Shown piece after piece: positions 37,671-46,706 of a DNA stretch of 64,000 bases. Position 1 is the first letter of the stretch. Each line of letters begins with the position of its first letter. Below the pieces are notes generated by a model. That model did not search any database and was not told where the DNA came from. It was given only the letters and a program-made list of their open reading frames with translations. The position numbers were made by a program, and so were the translations under genes. This DNA comes from CAZFDT01 sp964518335 (GTDB lineage Bacteria; Planctomycetota; Phycisphaerae; Phycisphaerales; Phycisphaeraceae), in assembly GCA_964518335.1 (NCBI GenBank), contig CAZFDT010000008.1, positions 48,227 to 112,226 on the forward strand, given 5' to 3'.

Positions 37671-40600
37671 GTGGATATGGGAGGGGATCGAGAGAAAGTG
37701 GGAGCTATCGTGCCACAGCGACCGCGGGCCAACACGGCCGGCCGGACGTGTAATTCACGTCCTGACAGGGTGTTGCCGTCGATGGCGCCTGGCGACGATG
37801 CGGCGGGCGACCCCGCCTGGCCGGCGATGACGTGGCCGGCGCGGCCGGTGCGGATTCGTCCGCCTTCGCCACGAGAGCTTACCCAGCTTCGCATTCTCAT
37901 CGTCGCCGCGCTCGCCGCCGCCGCCGGCTTCCTCGCCTGGTTCTTTCAGCCACGCCACGTGGGCGAGCCCGTGTCCTTCGCCCTGCTGGCCGTGGCGGTG
38001 TCGATCACCTTGCTGGTGTGGCTGCTGGAGCTGTTCAACTACTGGACCATCGCCGCGCCGCGCCATCGGCGTCCGCGTCGGGCCTACAGCGTCGATGTGT
38101 TCACCACCGCCTGTCCCGGCGAGCCGCGCGGCATGATCCTGCGCACCCTGCGGGCGATGGCGGCCATCCGCTATCCGCACACGAGCTATCTCTGCGACGA
38201 GGGCGACGACCCCCTGCTCAAGGCCGCGTGCGCCGAACTGGGCGTCATCCACGTCACCCGCGCCGACCAGCGCGACGCCAAGGCGGGCAACATCAACAAC
38301 GCGCTAGCGCACAGCAGCGGCGAGATCTGCGTCGTGCTCGATCCCGACCACGAGCCGTCGCCGTACCTGCTCGACCGCGTGCTGGGCCATTTCGACGATC
38401 CGCGCGTGGGGTTCGTGCAGTCGATCCAGGCGTACCGCAATCAGCGGGACACGCTGGTGGCGCGGGCGGCGGCAGAGCAGTCGTATCACTTTTACGGCCC
38501 GATCATGATGGGGATGCACGGGCGGGGCACGACCCAGGCGATCGGGGCCAACTGCGTCTTCCGCCGCGCCGCGCTCGACTCGATCGGAGGCCACGCGGCG
38601 GGCCTGGCCGAGGACATGCACACGGCCATGCGCCTTTACGGCAAGCGGTGGCGCTCGGTGTACGTGCCCGAGGCGCTGACGCGCGGGCTGGTGCCGGCGG
38701 ACCTGGCGGCGTATTTCAAGCAGCAGCTCAAGTGGTCGTGCGGTACGTTCGACCTGCTCTTTGGCGTCTATCCCAAAGTCGTCAGAAACTTCACGTGGTG
38801 GCAACGACTGCACTATCTCTTATGTCCGCTGCACTTTCTCCGCGGGCTGCGCGATGCGATGTTCCTGCTCGTGCCGATCTGGTGCCTGGTGTTCTCTGTG
38901 GTGGGCTGGCGATTCGACCTGGGCGAATTGGCGACGTGGCTGACGCCGGCGGCGGTGATGGCGCTGATGGTGCGCATGCGGGCGCAGAAGTGGCTGCTGG
39001 AGCCGGGCGAGCGTGGGTTGCATGTGCTCGGCGGCTTGCTGGCGACGGGGACGTGGTGGGTGTATCTGACCGGGTTCCTGTGCGCCGTGTTCCGCGTGCG
39101 CGTGCCCTACATCCCCACACCCAAAGAAGGCGAGGCGCGCAACTCGGTGAAGCTGGCGGCGCCGAATCTGCTGCTGGCGGGGCTGAGCGTGGGGGCGATC
39201 GTGTACGGTTTGGAACGGGATTTCACGCCCTACAGCGTGCTGATGGCGACGTTTGCCGCCTTCAACGCAGCGGTGCTGCTGGCGACGGCGGCGCTGGCGC
39301 AGCAGCGCTGGCTCGAGGCGATGCGCCGGCCGACGCACACCGCAAGACGCTGGATGGAACTGGCGGCGCGGCCCTGGCGACTCGGCCACGAGGCCGCGCT
39401 GGGACTGATGCGACGCCGCAGCTACGCCTGCGCGACGCTGGCGCTGGCGGTGCTGGCAGGCACGCATGCCGTACAAGAGGCGACGGCCCCGCCGGGCAAC
39501 CACGAACTGCCCTGGCAGTACCTGGTGACTTCGCGCGATACGGGCGGCTTCTATACGGGCATCTACCTGCCCGAGCCGACGCTGGACACCGTGCCCGCGA
39601 CGGTGACAGACATCCAAAATAAGCACGGCCTGAACTTTGATATCGTGTCCATGTACTGGTTCTGGGGCGATGACAGTCTTTATCAGTTTCCGCAGGAGAC
39701 GATGCGTTCGATCTACGCCCGCGGCGCGATCCCGATGGTCACGTGGGAGCCGTATATGCACGGCTTTGCATGGGTGAAGGACCACCCCGATCTGCGCGAG
39801 GACCGCAAGGTGTTCGCGGCGATTCTCAAGGGTACGCTGGACTATTACATCATTGGCATGGCCGAGCGATTCCGCGATCTGGGCGAGCCGATCTTCGTGC
39901 GCATGGCGCACGAGCCGGACAACCCGCAGTATCCGTGGTCGGCGCGCGGAGGCAACACGCCGGAGGAATACACGGCGGCGTGGCGGTACGTGGTGGACCT
40001 GTTCAACAAGGTGGGGGCGACGAACGTCACCTGGGTGTGGAGCCCGTGGCGGACGACGGACATGGCTCACTACTACCCGGGAGACGGGTACGTGGACTGG
40101 ATCGGGCTGACGACGCTCAATTACGGCCGGGCGGGCGTGGACGGACGGTGGCAGTCGTTCGAGGAGTTGTACGAGCCGTTCCGCGCGTGGGTGAAGCATC
40201 ACGACCTGCCGGTGATGCTGGCGGAGTTCGGCACGACGGAGTACGGCGGGGATCGTGCGTCGTGGCTGGCGTCGGCGCTGTCGTACGTGAAGCGCCGCTG
40301 CCCGGAAGTGCGGGCGCTGGTGCATTTTCATAGTGACCGCGACCGACACTGGCCCACGCGATGGCGCCCGGCGACGGGCGCGGAGGCGATCGACTGGACG
40401 TTCGTGGACGACGAGCCGGCGGCGACGGTGGTGGCGACATGGCATCGGGGTCTGCCCGCGCCGTCGCTGCAGTTGGCCGAGTCGTCCCAGGAGCAATTGT
40501 GGGGCGAGCGAAAGCCCGCGGCCATGAGCACCCCGGCGGTGACGGGCGAGCCGGGCAGCTTCGCGCTGACCGTCGATGGCCAGCCGTTCTACATTCGCGG

Positions 40601-41864
40601 CGTGGCCTACAACGTCAGCGGCGACTGGCGCGACGGCAAGCTCGTGCCCACCCGCCGTCAGCTCGAAAACGACTTCGCCGCCATCCGCGCCATGGGCGCC
40701 AACACCATCCGCCGCTACGGCAACTCGGCGTACGATCACAACATCCTCACCGTCGCCGCCGAGCACGACCTCAAAGTGCTTTTCGGGTTCTGGCTCGATC
40801 ACGACGTGAACTACCTCACCGACGACGCCAAGCTCGCGGCGCTGGAGGCTCGCGTGCTCGACACCGTCAGGCGCTACCGCGATCATCCGGCGGTGCTGGG
40901 CTGGTGCCTGGGCAACGAGGTCTGGGGCATGCTGCACCATCGCTTTGCCCAGCCCTACCTTGCCGCGGTGCGTCAGGCGCATGTGCAGTTCGTCGAGCAA
41001 CTGGCGGTGAAGATCAAGACGATCGACCCGCATCACGTGGTGATGGTGGCTCACGAACACAGCCCACAACTGTCGGGCGCGCTGCTGGACTTTGCCCGCG
41101 GGGCGCCGTCGGTCGATGTGATCGGGGTCAACTCGTATTACCAGCGCGACATTGACGAGCTGCACCAGCTCCTGTGGCAGGCCGACGCCTCGCGGCCGTA
41201 CATCATCAGCGAGTTCGGACCCGACGGGTACTGGCACGCGACCTACACGCGCCAGGATGCGCGCGGCCAGTTCCTCGAAGCGCCGGCGAGCATCAAGGCG
41301 ATGCTGTACGCGCAGCGGTGGGAGCGGCACGTGCAGGCCCATGCCGGCGTGAACCTCGGCGGCGTGGCGTACTGCTGGCGCGATCGCTTCGAGGGCACGG
41401 CCACGTGGTTCGGGCTCAGCGACCTGGAGGGCCAGTTCAAGCCCGCGTACTACGCGCTGCGACAGGCGTGGACAGGCCAGGCCGCGCCCACGAGCCCGCG
41501 CGTCATCGACTTGCGGGCGGTCACGGGCTGGAGCCAGGGACGCGACGTGCCGCTGCACGCCGTGGTCCGCGACGCCTCGCCTCGGGCGACGATCTCGTGG
41601 CGCGTCCACGGCCCCAACTTCAGCGGACACGGAGCCGCCCTCACCGTCAGCCCCGACGACCCCACGCACGCCCTGCTGCGGCTCGACGGCGCGGCCGGCA
41701 CGTACCGCGTGTACGTCCGCGTCACCGAGCCCGCCGACGCCGACCATGCCCCCCGCTACGACGAGATCAACCTGCCGATCACGTTGCACCGCGACGACCC
41801 ACCGACCGCGGCAACGACCCTCGCCACCATCGACCGCCTGCTCGTGGTGAAGGAGCCACGCTGA
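37671..41864 (+). CDS. Membrane GT2 synthase fused to GH26-like and GH2/GH5-like domains
   Basis: This 1397-residue protein has two N-terminal transmembrane helices (about 73-92 and 101-121). A cellulose-synthase-like GT2 domain follows (about 140-370) with Asp176 (LCDEGDD), the DxD at 224-226 (LDPDHEP), AEDMHTAM (Glu314-Asp315) and QQLKW (351-355). About six more hydrophobic segments span 385-602. Residues about 610-915 resemble a GH26 barrel with candidate acid/base Glu748 (MAHEPD) and nucleophile Glu852 (LAEFGTTE). Residues about 955-1290 form a second clan-A barrel with Glu1083 (CLGNEVWG) and Glu1181 (IISEFGPDGYW), followed by an Ig-like tail. It may polymerise a glycan and trim or transglycosylate it. 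The start is uncertain: GTG 37671, ATG 37677 or GTG 37710 (GGAG 5 bases upstream). A pseudopilin gene follows after one base. Confidence 0.85.
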   Translation: MDMGGDREKVGAIVPQRPRANTAGRTCNSRPDRVLPSMAPGDDAAGDPAWPAMTWPARPVRIRPPSPRELTQLRILIVAALAAAAGFLAWFFQPRHVGEPVSFALLAVAVSITLLVWLLELFNYWTIAAPRHRRPRRAYSVDVFTTACPGEPRGMILRTLRAMAAIRYPHTSYLCDEGDDPLLKAACAELGVIHVTRADQRDAKAGNINNALAHSSGEICVVLDPDHEPSPYLLDRVLGHFDDPRVGFVQSIQAYRNQRDTLVARAAAEQSYHFYGPIMMGMHGRGTTQAIGANCVFRRAALDSIGGHAAGLAEDMHTAMRLYGKRWRSVYVPEALTRGLVPADLAAYFKQQLKWSCGTFDLLFGVYPKVVRNFTWWQRLHYLLCPLHFLRGLRDAMFLLVPIWCLVFSVVGWRFDLGELATWLTPAAVMALMVRMRAQKWLLEPGERGLHVLGGLLATGTWWVYLTGFLCAVFRVRVPYIPTPKEGEARNSVKLAAPNLLLAGLSVGAIVYGLERDFTPYSVLMATFAAFNAAVLLATAALAQQRWLEAMRRPTHTARRWMELAARPWRLGHEAALGLMRRRSYACATLALAVLAGTHAVQEATAPPGNHELPWQYLVTSRDTGGFYTGIYLPEPTLDTVPATVTDIQNKHGLNFDIVSMYWFWGDDSLYQFPQETMRSIYARGAIPMVTWEPYMHGFAWVKDHPDLREDRKVFAAILKGTLDYYIIGMAERFRDLGEPIFVRMAHEPDNPQYPWSARGGNTPEEYTAAWRYVVDLFNKVGATNVTWVWSPWRTTDMAHYYPGDGYVDWIGLTTLNYGRAGVDGRWQSFEELYEPFRAWVKHHDLPVMLAEFGTTEYGGDRASWLASALSYVKRRCPEVRALVHFHSDRDRHWPTRWRPATGAEAIDWTFVDDEPAATVVATWHRGLPAPSLQLAESSQEQLWGERKPAAMSTPAVTGEPGSFALTVDGQPFYIRGVAYNVSGDWRDGKLVPTRRQLENDFAAIRAMGANTIRRYGNSAYDHNILTVAAEHDLKVLFGFWLDHDVNYLTDDAKLAALEARVLDTVRRYRDHPAVLGWCLGNEVWGMLHHRFAQPYLAAVRQAHVQFVEQLAVKIKTIDPHHVVMVAHEHSPQLSGALLDFARGAPSVDVIGVNSYYQRDIDELHQLLWQADASRPYIISEFGPDGYWHATYTRQDARGQFLEAPASIKAMLYAQRWERHVQAHAGVNLGGVAYCWRDRFEGTATWFGLSDLEGQFKPAYYALRQAWTGQAAPTSPRVIDLRAVTGWSQGRDVPLHAVVRDASPRATISWRVHGPNFSGHGAALTVSPDDPTHALLRLDGAAGTYRVYVRVTEPADADHAPRYDEINLPITLHRDDPPTAATTLATIDRLLVVKEPR

Positions 41865-41865
41865 C

Positions 41866-42549
41866 ATGAACGCCACACGCCATCTATCCCGACATGGTTT
41901 CACCCTGATCGAGCTTCTGGTGGTGATCTCGATCATCGCGCTGCTGACGGGGATCCTGCTGCCGGCGCTGGGCAGCGCCCGCCGCGCGGCGCGCGACTCG
42001 CAGTGCAAGAGCAACATGAAGCAGGTCGGCATCGCCGTGGCCAACTTCGCCGTCGATCACCGCGACGAACTGCCCGACACCGGCTCCGACGGCACCGAAG
42101 GCGACAACACCACCAACCTCCATCCCTACCTCAACACCGACTTCGCCACCGGCATCTGGGTCTGCCCCCAGCACGATCTCACAGGCATCGAGTACACCTC
42201 CAGCTACGGGTACAACTGGCAATACCTCATCTCGCCCGGCTCGGCGTCCTACCCGATGCAGTGGCCCACCGGTCCGTCCAACCCCTTCCTCAACCCCGGC
42301 ATCAAGCACGTGTACGTCCGCCGGCCCAGCGAGGTCCTCGCCTTCATCGACCACCACCCCGCCGTCGGCAACCAGCTCTGGTCCTACGTCATGCGCCCCG
42401 GCGAGCCCGGCGACATCATCGGCATCGGCCGACCCCAGCTCCGCCACCAGGGCGCCGCCAACACGCTCTTCATCGACGGCCACGTCAAGGGCATGGACCA
42501 GCGCATCGCCGACCCCGCCTACGAAACGCAGTATTGGGACCCGCGGTAA
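41866..42549 (+). CDS. H-X9-DG type pseudopilin coupled to the GT2-GH gene
   Basis: This 227-residue protein has the prepilin motif GFTLIELLVVIS after a 10-residue basic leader. A hydrophobic helix follows, then the SQCKSNMKQVGIAVANFA region usual for this family. A canonical H-X9-DG is present (HQGAANTLFIDGH). It starts one base after the stop of the GT2-GH gene and has AAGGAG at 41851-41856, inside that gene, so the two are co-expressed. It is predicted to be an inner-membrane pseudopilin; its link to glycan synthesis is inferred from position only. Confidence 0.88.
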   Translation: MNATRHLSRHGFTLIELLVVISIIALLTGILLPALGSARRAARDSQCKSNMKQVGIAVANFAVDHRDELPDTGSDGTEGDNTTNLHPYLNTDFATGIWVCPQHDLTGIEYTSSYGYNWQYLISPGSASYPMQWPTGPSNPFLNPGIKHVYVRRPSEVLAFIDHHPAVGNQLWSYVMRPGEPGDIIGIGRPQLRHQGAANTLFIDGHVKGMDQRIADPAYETQYWDPR

Positions 42550-42633
42550 CGGCTGCGCCAGCGCGCTGCGCTCTGTTTCGGTGGCATCAAACCGAGCCAT
42601 TGTCGACACACCACAGGCGACCGGTGTCCGCCG

Positions 42634-43722
42634 TCACTGGATGGCCGCGACTGTTGACTCCCGCATGACAAACAACCGCGACTGCTTGAGGTGGACGAAG
42701 ACCTGGCGGTCGGTCTGAATTGTCTGGGCGTCGAAGCGATCGTGAGGCAACTCGACCAGCAGCGGCTGGCCGTCAGCCATGACCAGTTCGACTTTGACGA
42801 TCGCGCCGGCAGACTGGACGCGTGTGACGCGGGCGGTGACGGCGGGTTGGCCGTTGCGGTGTGCGGCGATGTCCAGTTCGTCCGGCCGCACGAACAGACG
42901 GGCGTTGCGTCCGTCGGTGGCGAGTCGCTGATCGGCGTCCAGGACGATATCGCCGAACACGGCTTTGCCCGACTCGACGCGCCCGTGAAAGCGGTTGACC
43001 TGGCCGAGGAAGTTCATCACGAACTCGGTGCGCGGATGGTGGAACACTTCGTCGGGCGTGCCGATCTGCTCGATGCGACCCTGGTTCATCACGACGACGC
43101 GGTCGGCGACCTCCAGGGCCTCGTCCTGGTCATGGGTGACGAACACGCTGGTGAGGTGAACCCGGTCATGTAGTCGCCGAAGCCAGGCGCGCAACTCCTG
43201 TCGCACTTTGGCATCGAGGGCGCCGAACGGCTCGTCGAGCAGGAGGACCTTGGGTTCGACGGCCAGCGCACGGGCCAGTGCCACGCGCTGACGCTGGCCC
43301 CCAGAAAGCTGGTGCGGATAGCGGTCAGCCAGGTGGTCCAACTGCACGAGCTTGAGCAGAGCGTGAACTTTCTCGCGGATTTCGCGCCGCGTCGGCCTCA
43401 CCTTGCGGGGACGCACGCGCAGCCCGAACGCCACATTCTCCAACACAGTCATGTGCCGAAACAGCGCGTAATGCTGAAAGACGAATCCCACGCCACGGTG
43501 CCGCACGTGCGTGTCTCCGACATCCGCATCGTGGAAACGGATGGACTGGCGGCCCGGGTCGGGCTGCTCAAGTCCGGCGATGATCCGCAACAGCGTCGTC
43601 TTGCCTGATCCTGACGGACCCAGCAGCGCGACCAGTTCGCCGGTGTTCACCGTCAGGTCCACGCCGTCGAGGGCCTTGAACGTGCCGAAGGTCTTGTGAA
43701 TATGCTCAACTTGGATACTCAT
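42634..43722 (-). CDS. cysA: Sulfate ABC transporter ATP-binding protein
   Basis: This 362-residue ATPase energises sulfate/thiosulfate import. The Walker A is GPSGSGKTT (35-43), the signature LSGGQ is at 139-143, and the Walker B is LLLDEP (160-165). The C-terminal TOBE-like regulatory domain follows (RNARLFVRPDELDIAAHRNG and beyond). The N-terminus MSIQVEHIHKTFGTFKALDG is typical of CysA. Its ATG overlaps the cysW stop by four bases (43719-43722). It is the last gene of the operon and converges on the pseudopilin gene at 41866. Confidence 0.95.
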   Translation of the reverse strand: MSIQVEHIHKTFGTFKALDGVDLTVNTGELVALLGPSGSGKTTLLRIIAGLEQPDPGRQSIRFHDADVGDTHVRHRGVGFVFQHYALFRHMTVLENVAFGLRVRPRKVRPTRREIREKVHALLKLVQLDHLADRYPHQLSGGQRQRVALARALAVEPKVLLLDEPFGALDAKVRQELRAWLRRLHDRVHLTSVFVTHDQDEALEVADRVVVMNQGRIEQIGTPDEVFHHPRTEFVMNFLGQVNRFHGRVESGKAVFGDIVLDADQRLATDGRNARLFVRPDELDIAAHRNGQPAVTARVTRVQSAGAIVKVELVMADGQPLLVELPHDRFDAQTIQTDRQVFVHLKQSRLFVMRESTVAAIQ

Positions 43723-44621
43723 GATGACGACTGCTCCACTTCTCGTGCCGCGGCTGCGTGGTCGCGCGCGGTTTTCCACTCCGCCAGCGATTTGACCACC
43801 AGCGTGATCACCGCCAGAAACGCCAGCAGGGACGCCACCGCGAATGATGCGGTGAACATGTAGTCGTTGTAGAGGACCTCGATGTGCAATGGCATGGTGT
43901 TGGTCTGCCCGCGGATTTTCCCGGAGACGACCGACACGGCGCCGAACTCGCCCATGGCCCGCGCGTTGCAGAGGATCACGCCGTAAAACAGGCCCCACTT
44001 GATGTTGGGCAGGGTCACGCGGCGGAACATCTGCCAGCCGCTGGCGCCAAGCGTGAGCGCGGATTGCTCTTCTTCGGTGCCCTGGGTCTGCATGAGGGGA
44101 ATGAGTTCGCGTGCAACGAAGGGGAAGGTGACAAAGAGCGTGACCAGCACAATGCCGGGGATGGCAAAGACGATCCTGACGTCGTGCTCGGCGAGCCAGC
44201 CGCCCAGCCAGCCGCGCGCGCCAAAGAGCAGGATGAAGATCAGTCCCGCGATGACCGGCGAGATGGCGAAGGGCAGATCGATGAGCGTGATGAGGATGTT
44301 CTTTCCCTTGAACTCGAACTTGGCGATCGCCCACGCCGCGGCGACGCCGAACACGGTGTTGATCGGCACGGCGATGAGGGCGGTCAACAGCGTGAGCCAG
44401 ATCGCCGAGCGCGTGTCGCGGTCGAGGAAGGCCGCGGCATAGGCGCGCACGCCTTCGCCGAAGGCGTAGGAAAAGATCAGCGACAGCGGCAGCACGAGGA
44501 AGAAGAAGAGGAACGCCAGCGCCATGGCGGTGAGCGTCCACCGCACATAGCCCGACTCCGTCGCCGCCGCGGGTGTTCGCACGGTCGAGGCCATCGTACG
44601 CAATGCAATCGATCCAGCCAT
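43719..44621 (-). CDS. cysW: Sulfate ABC transporter permease CysW
   Basis: This 300-residue inner-membrane permease has about six transmembrane helices and the EAA-loop region (TEEEQSALTLGASGWQMFRR). FPFVARELIPLMQTQG and RAMGEFGAVSVVSG are typical of the CysW branch. It pairs with CysT to form the sulfate channel. It follows cysT by 6 bases and overlaps cysA. Confidence 0.95.
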   Translation of the reverse strand: MAGSIALRTMASTVRTPAAATESGYVRWTLTAMALAFLFFFLVLPLSLIFSYAFGEGVRAYAAAFLDRDTRSAIWLTLLTALIAVPINTVFGVAAAWAIAKFEFKGKNILITLIDLPFAISPVIAGLIFILLFGARGWLGGWLAEHDVRIVFAIPGIVLVTLFVTFPFVARELIPLMQTQGTEEEQSALTLGASGWQMFRRVTLPNIKWGLFYGVILCNARAMGEFGAVSVVSGKIRGQTNTMPLHIEVLYNDYMFTASFAVASLLAFLAVITLVVKSLAEWKTARDHAAAAREVEQSSS

Positions 44622-44627
44622 CGGCGT

Positions 44628-45461
44628 TCACGTCGTCTGGTGGCGACGGCTCCATGCCTGAAGGAGGTTGATGACCAGCAGCAGTGCGAATGAGGCGGTG
44701 AGCATGACCACACCAATCGCCGCGGCCTGCTGATACTGATACTGTTCGAGCTTGGTGATGATCATGAGCGGAGCAATCTCGGTCTTCATGGGCATGTTGC
44801 CGGCAATGAAGACGACCGAGCCGTACTCCCCGATCGCACGGGCGAAGGCGAGTGCGAATCCCGTCATCAGCGCCGGCAGCACGGTGGGCACGATCACGCG
44901 CAAGAACGTCTGCAGGCGCGTCGCGCCCAACGAAGCGGAGGCCTCTTCGATCTCGGCGTCGATCTCCTCCAGCGCCGGCTGCACCGTGCGCACGACAAAG
45001 GGCAGGCCGATCAAGGTCAGCGCCAGGACGATGCCCGGATAGGCATAGGCGATCTGCACGCCCTCGGGGAGCCAGCGTCCGACCCAGCCGGTGTGGGCAT
45101 AGAGCGTGGTCAGGGCGATGCCTGACACGGCGGTGGGCAAAGCGAAGGGCAGATCGACGATGGCATCGACGATGCGCTTGCCGGGAAACGAGTACCGCAC
45201 GAGCACCCATGCGACGACAAAGCCAAAGACAAGATTGAGCGTGGCGCCGAAAAACGACGCGCTGAAGCTCACGCGGTAGGACGCGACGACGCGCGGGTCC
45301 ACCACGGCCTTGGTCCAGAACTCGTCCCAACTGAGATGCGCGGCGAACAACACCAGCCCGCCAAGGGGAATGAGCACCAGCAGCGTGGTGTAGAGCAGCG
45401 TGAACCCCAGGCTCAAACCGAAGCCCGGCAAGACGGAGGGTTGTTTGAGTCGAAGCGCCAT
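44628..45461 (-). CDS. cysT: Sulfate ABC transporter permease CysT
   Basis: This 277-residue permease has about six transmembrane helices starting with LGFTLLYTTLLVLIPLGGLV. The EAA loop (EIEEASASLGATRLQTFLRV) and FARAIGEYGSVVFIAGNMP identify the CysT/CysU branch. ATG 45461 starts the conserved protein; the frame continues open upstream to 45806 but that part is an out-of-frame shadow of sbp. It lies 28 bases downstream of sbp. Confidence 0.95.
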   Translation of the reverse strand: MALRLKQPSVLPGFGLSLGFTLLYTTLLVLIPLGGLVLFAAHLSWDEFWTKAVVDPRVVASYRVSFSASFFGATLNLVFGFVVAWVLVRYSFPGKRIVDAIVDLPFALPTAVSGIALTTLYAHTGWVGRWLPEGVQIAYAYPGIVLALTLIGLPFVVRTVQPALEEIDAEIEEASASLGATRLQTFLRVIVPTVLPALMTGFALAFARAIGEYGSVVFIAGNMPMKTEIAPLMIITKLEQYQYQQAAAIGVVMLTASFALLLVINLLQAWSRRHQTT

Positions 45462-45489
45462 GGCGTGGTCCTGCGACGAAGAGGCCCAG

Positions 45490-46548
45490 TCACTTGGGTT
45501 GATAAATCTGGTCGAAGGACGCGCCGTCGGCGAAATGGTCCCGATTGGCGCCGGTCCACCCGCCGAACACGTCGTCGATGGTGAACAACTCCAGGGTGGG
45601 GAACTGGTGGGCATACTTGGCCAACGCTTCGCTCGACGAGGGGCGGTAGAAGTTCCTGCCCGCGATGTCCTGACCGATCGGCGAGTAAAGGTATTCGAGA
45701 TACGCCTGGGCCACGGCTCGCGTGCCCTTCTTGTCCACGTGCTTGTCCACCAGGGCGACGGTCGGCTCGGCCTTGATCGCCACCGGCGGCACCACGAGCT
45801 CCACACCCGCTGCGTCCAGCTCCTTGCTGCCCAGCAACGCCTCGTTCTCCCAGTTGATCAGTACGTCGCCGATCTTGCGCTGGATGAAGGTGTTGGTTGA
45901 GCCGCGCGCTCCGCTGTCGAGTACGGGGACGTTCTTGTACACCTTGGCGGTGAAGGCCTTGGCCTTCTCCTGCGCCGCCGCCACTTCCGCGGCGTATGCC
46001 GGGGCCGTGAGCTTGGCGATGTAGGTCTCGCCCAGCTCCCGCTTGAGCGCGAAGCCCCAGATCGCCAGGTAGTTCCACCGCGCCACGCCCGAGGTCTTGG
46101 GGTTGGGCGTGATCACCTTGACGTCCTCACGGATCAGGTCGTCCCAGTTCCTGATGTTCTTGGGGTTGCCCTTACGGACCAGGAACGCCAGCGTCGAGCT
46201 GTAGGGCGCGTTGTTGTGCGGCAGCTTGCCCTGCCAATCGGCGGGCAACAACTTGCCGTGCTCGGCGACGGCGTCGATGTCGGCCGCCAGCGCCAGCGTG
46301 AGCACGTCGGCGGCCAGACCATCGATCACGGCTCGGGCCTGGCTGCCCGAACCACCGTGCGACTGCTGAACGATCACCGTCTGGCCGGTCTTCTCCTTCC
46401 AATACCTGGCGAACTCGGCGTTGAACTCGCGGTACAACTCCCGCGTCGGGTCGTACGACACGTTGAGGAGTTCCACCCGCGGCTGCGACCACGCAGCTTG
46501 GGTCAACGCGAGGGACGCCGCCACGATCGATATGAGCATGCGCTGCAT
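45490..46548 (-). CDS. sbp: Sulfate ABC transporter substrate-binding protein
   Basis: This 352-residue periplasmic protein binds sulfate or thiosulfate for the CysTWA importer. It has a signal peptide (cleavage near residue 21, TQAAWSQ). Family blocks include NVSYDPTRELYREFNAEF, QSHGGSGSQARAVIDGL, TPNPKTSGVARWNYLA and LDSGARGSTNTFIQR. It is the first gene of the operon, expressed from a sigma-54 promoter at 46596-46581. AAGGA lies about 9 bases before ATG 46548. Confidence 0.95.
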   Translation of the reverse strand: MQRMLISIVAASLALTQAAWSQPRVELLNVSYDPTRELYREFNAEFARYWKEKTGQTVIVQQSHGGSGSQARAVIDGLAADVLTLALAADIDAVAEHGKLLPADWQGKLPHNNAPYSSTLAFLVRKGNPKNIRNWDDLIREDVKVITPNPKTSGVARWNYLAIWGFALKRELGETYIAKLTAPAYAAEVAAAQEKAKAFTAKVYKNVPVLDSGARGSTNTFIQRKIGDVLINWENEALLGSKELDAAGVELVVPPVAIKAEPTVALVDKHVDKKGTRAVAQAYLEYLYSPIGQDIAGRNFYRPSSSEALAKYAHQFPTLELFTIDDVFGGWTGANRDHFADGASFDQIYQPK

Positions 46549-46580
46549 GGTCCAGTTCCTTTCCAGGGCTATGCGACAGA

Positions 46581-46596
46581 TGCAACCGCCGTGCCA
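46581..46596 (-). promoter_or_regulatory. Sigma-54 (-24/-12) promoter of the sulfate transport operon
   Basis: Read on the minus strand, the sequence TGGCACGGCGGTTGCA matches the sigma-54 consensus TGGCACG-N4-TTGCW at every defined position. The predicted start of transcription near 46570 leaves a 22-base leader before the sbp ATG. A sigma-54 enhancer-binding protein is encoded divergently next to it, which strongly supports the call. Confidence 0.88.
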
Positions 46597-46627
46597 CCCC
46601 GTTCTAAGGGCGTCAAAGCAGTTGGTC

Positions 46628-46692
46628 GTGATATTCCATCATTATTCACGGATTATTCTGTTATATTTGCTTGTTTATCCATCGAATATCAC
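46628..46692. promoter_or_regulatory. Inverted GTGATATTC / GAATATCAC pair, candidate enhancer site
   Basis: The 9-base sequence GTGATATTC (46628-46636) recurs inverted as GAATATCAC (46684-46692), 47 bases apart, in an AT-rich stretch upstream of the sigma-54 promoter. This is a plausible binding-site pair for the Fis-type regulator encoded at 46707. The right half lies between the -35 and -10 of that gene's own promoter, suggesting autoregulation. Confidence 0.6.
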
Positions 46693-46699
46693 AGATACT
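46671..46699 (+). promoter_or_regulatory. Promoter of the sigma-54 activator gene
   Basis: TTGTTT (46671-46676) and GATACT (46694-46699) are spaced by 17 bases. The -10 ends 8 bases before ATG 46707, leaving almost no leader. Confidence 0.5.
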
Positions 46700-46706
46700 G
46701 TGGGGT

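Noticed and set aside
38820..42044. A 1074-codon open frame antisense to the GT2-GH gene
   Set aside because: Arg/His-rich shadow of a well-supported gene on the other strand; no domain signatures.
42634..45330. An apparent 898-residue fusion ending in CysA
   Set aside because: The upstream part is an out-of-frame reading of cysW and cysT; cysA has its own ATG overlapping the cysW stop codon.
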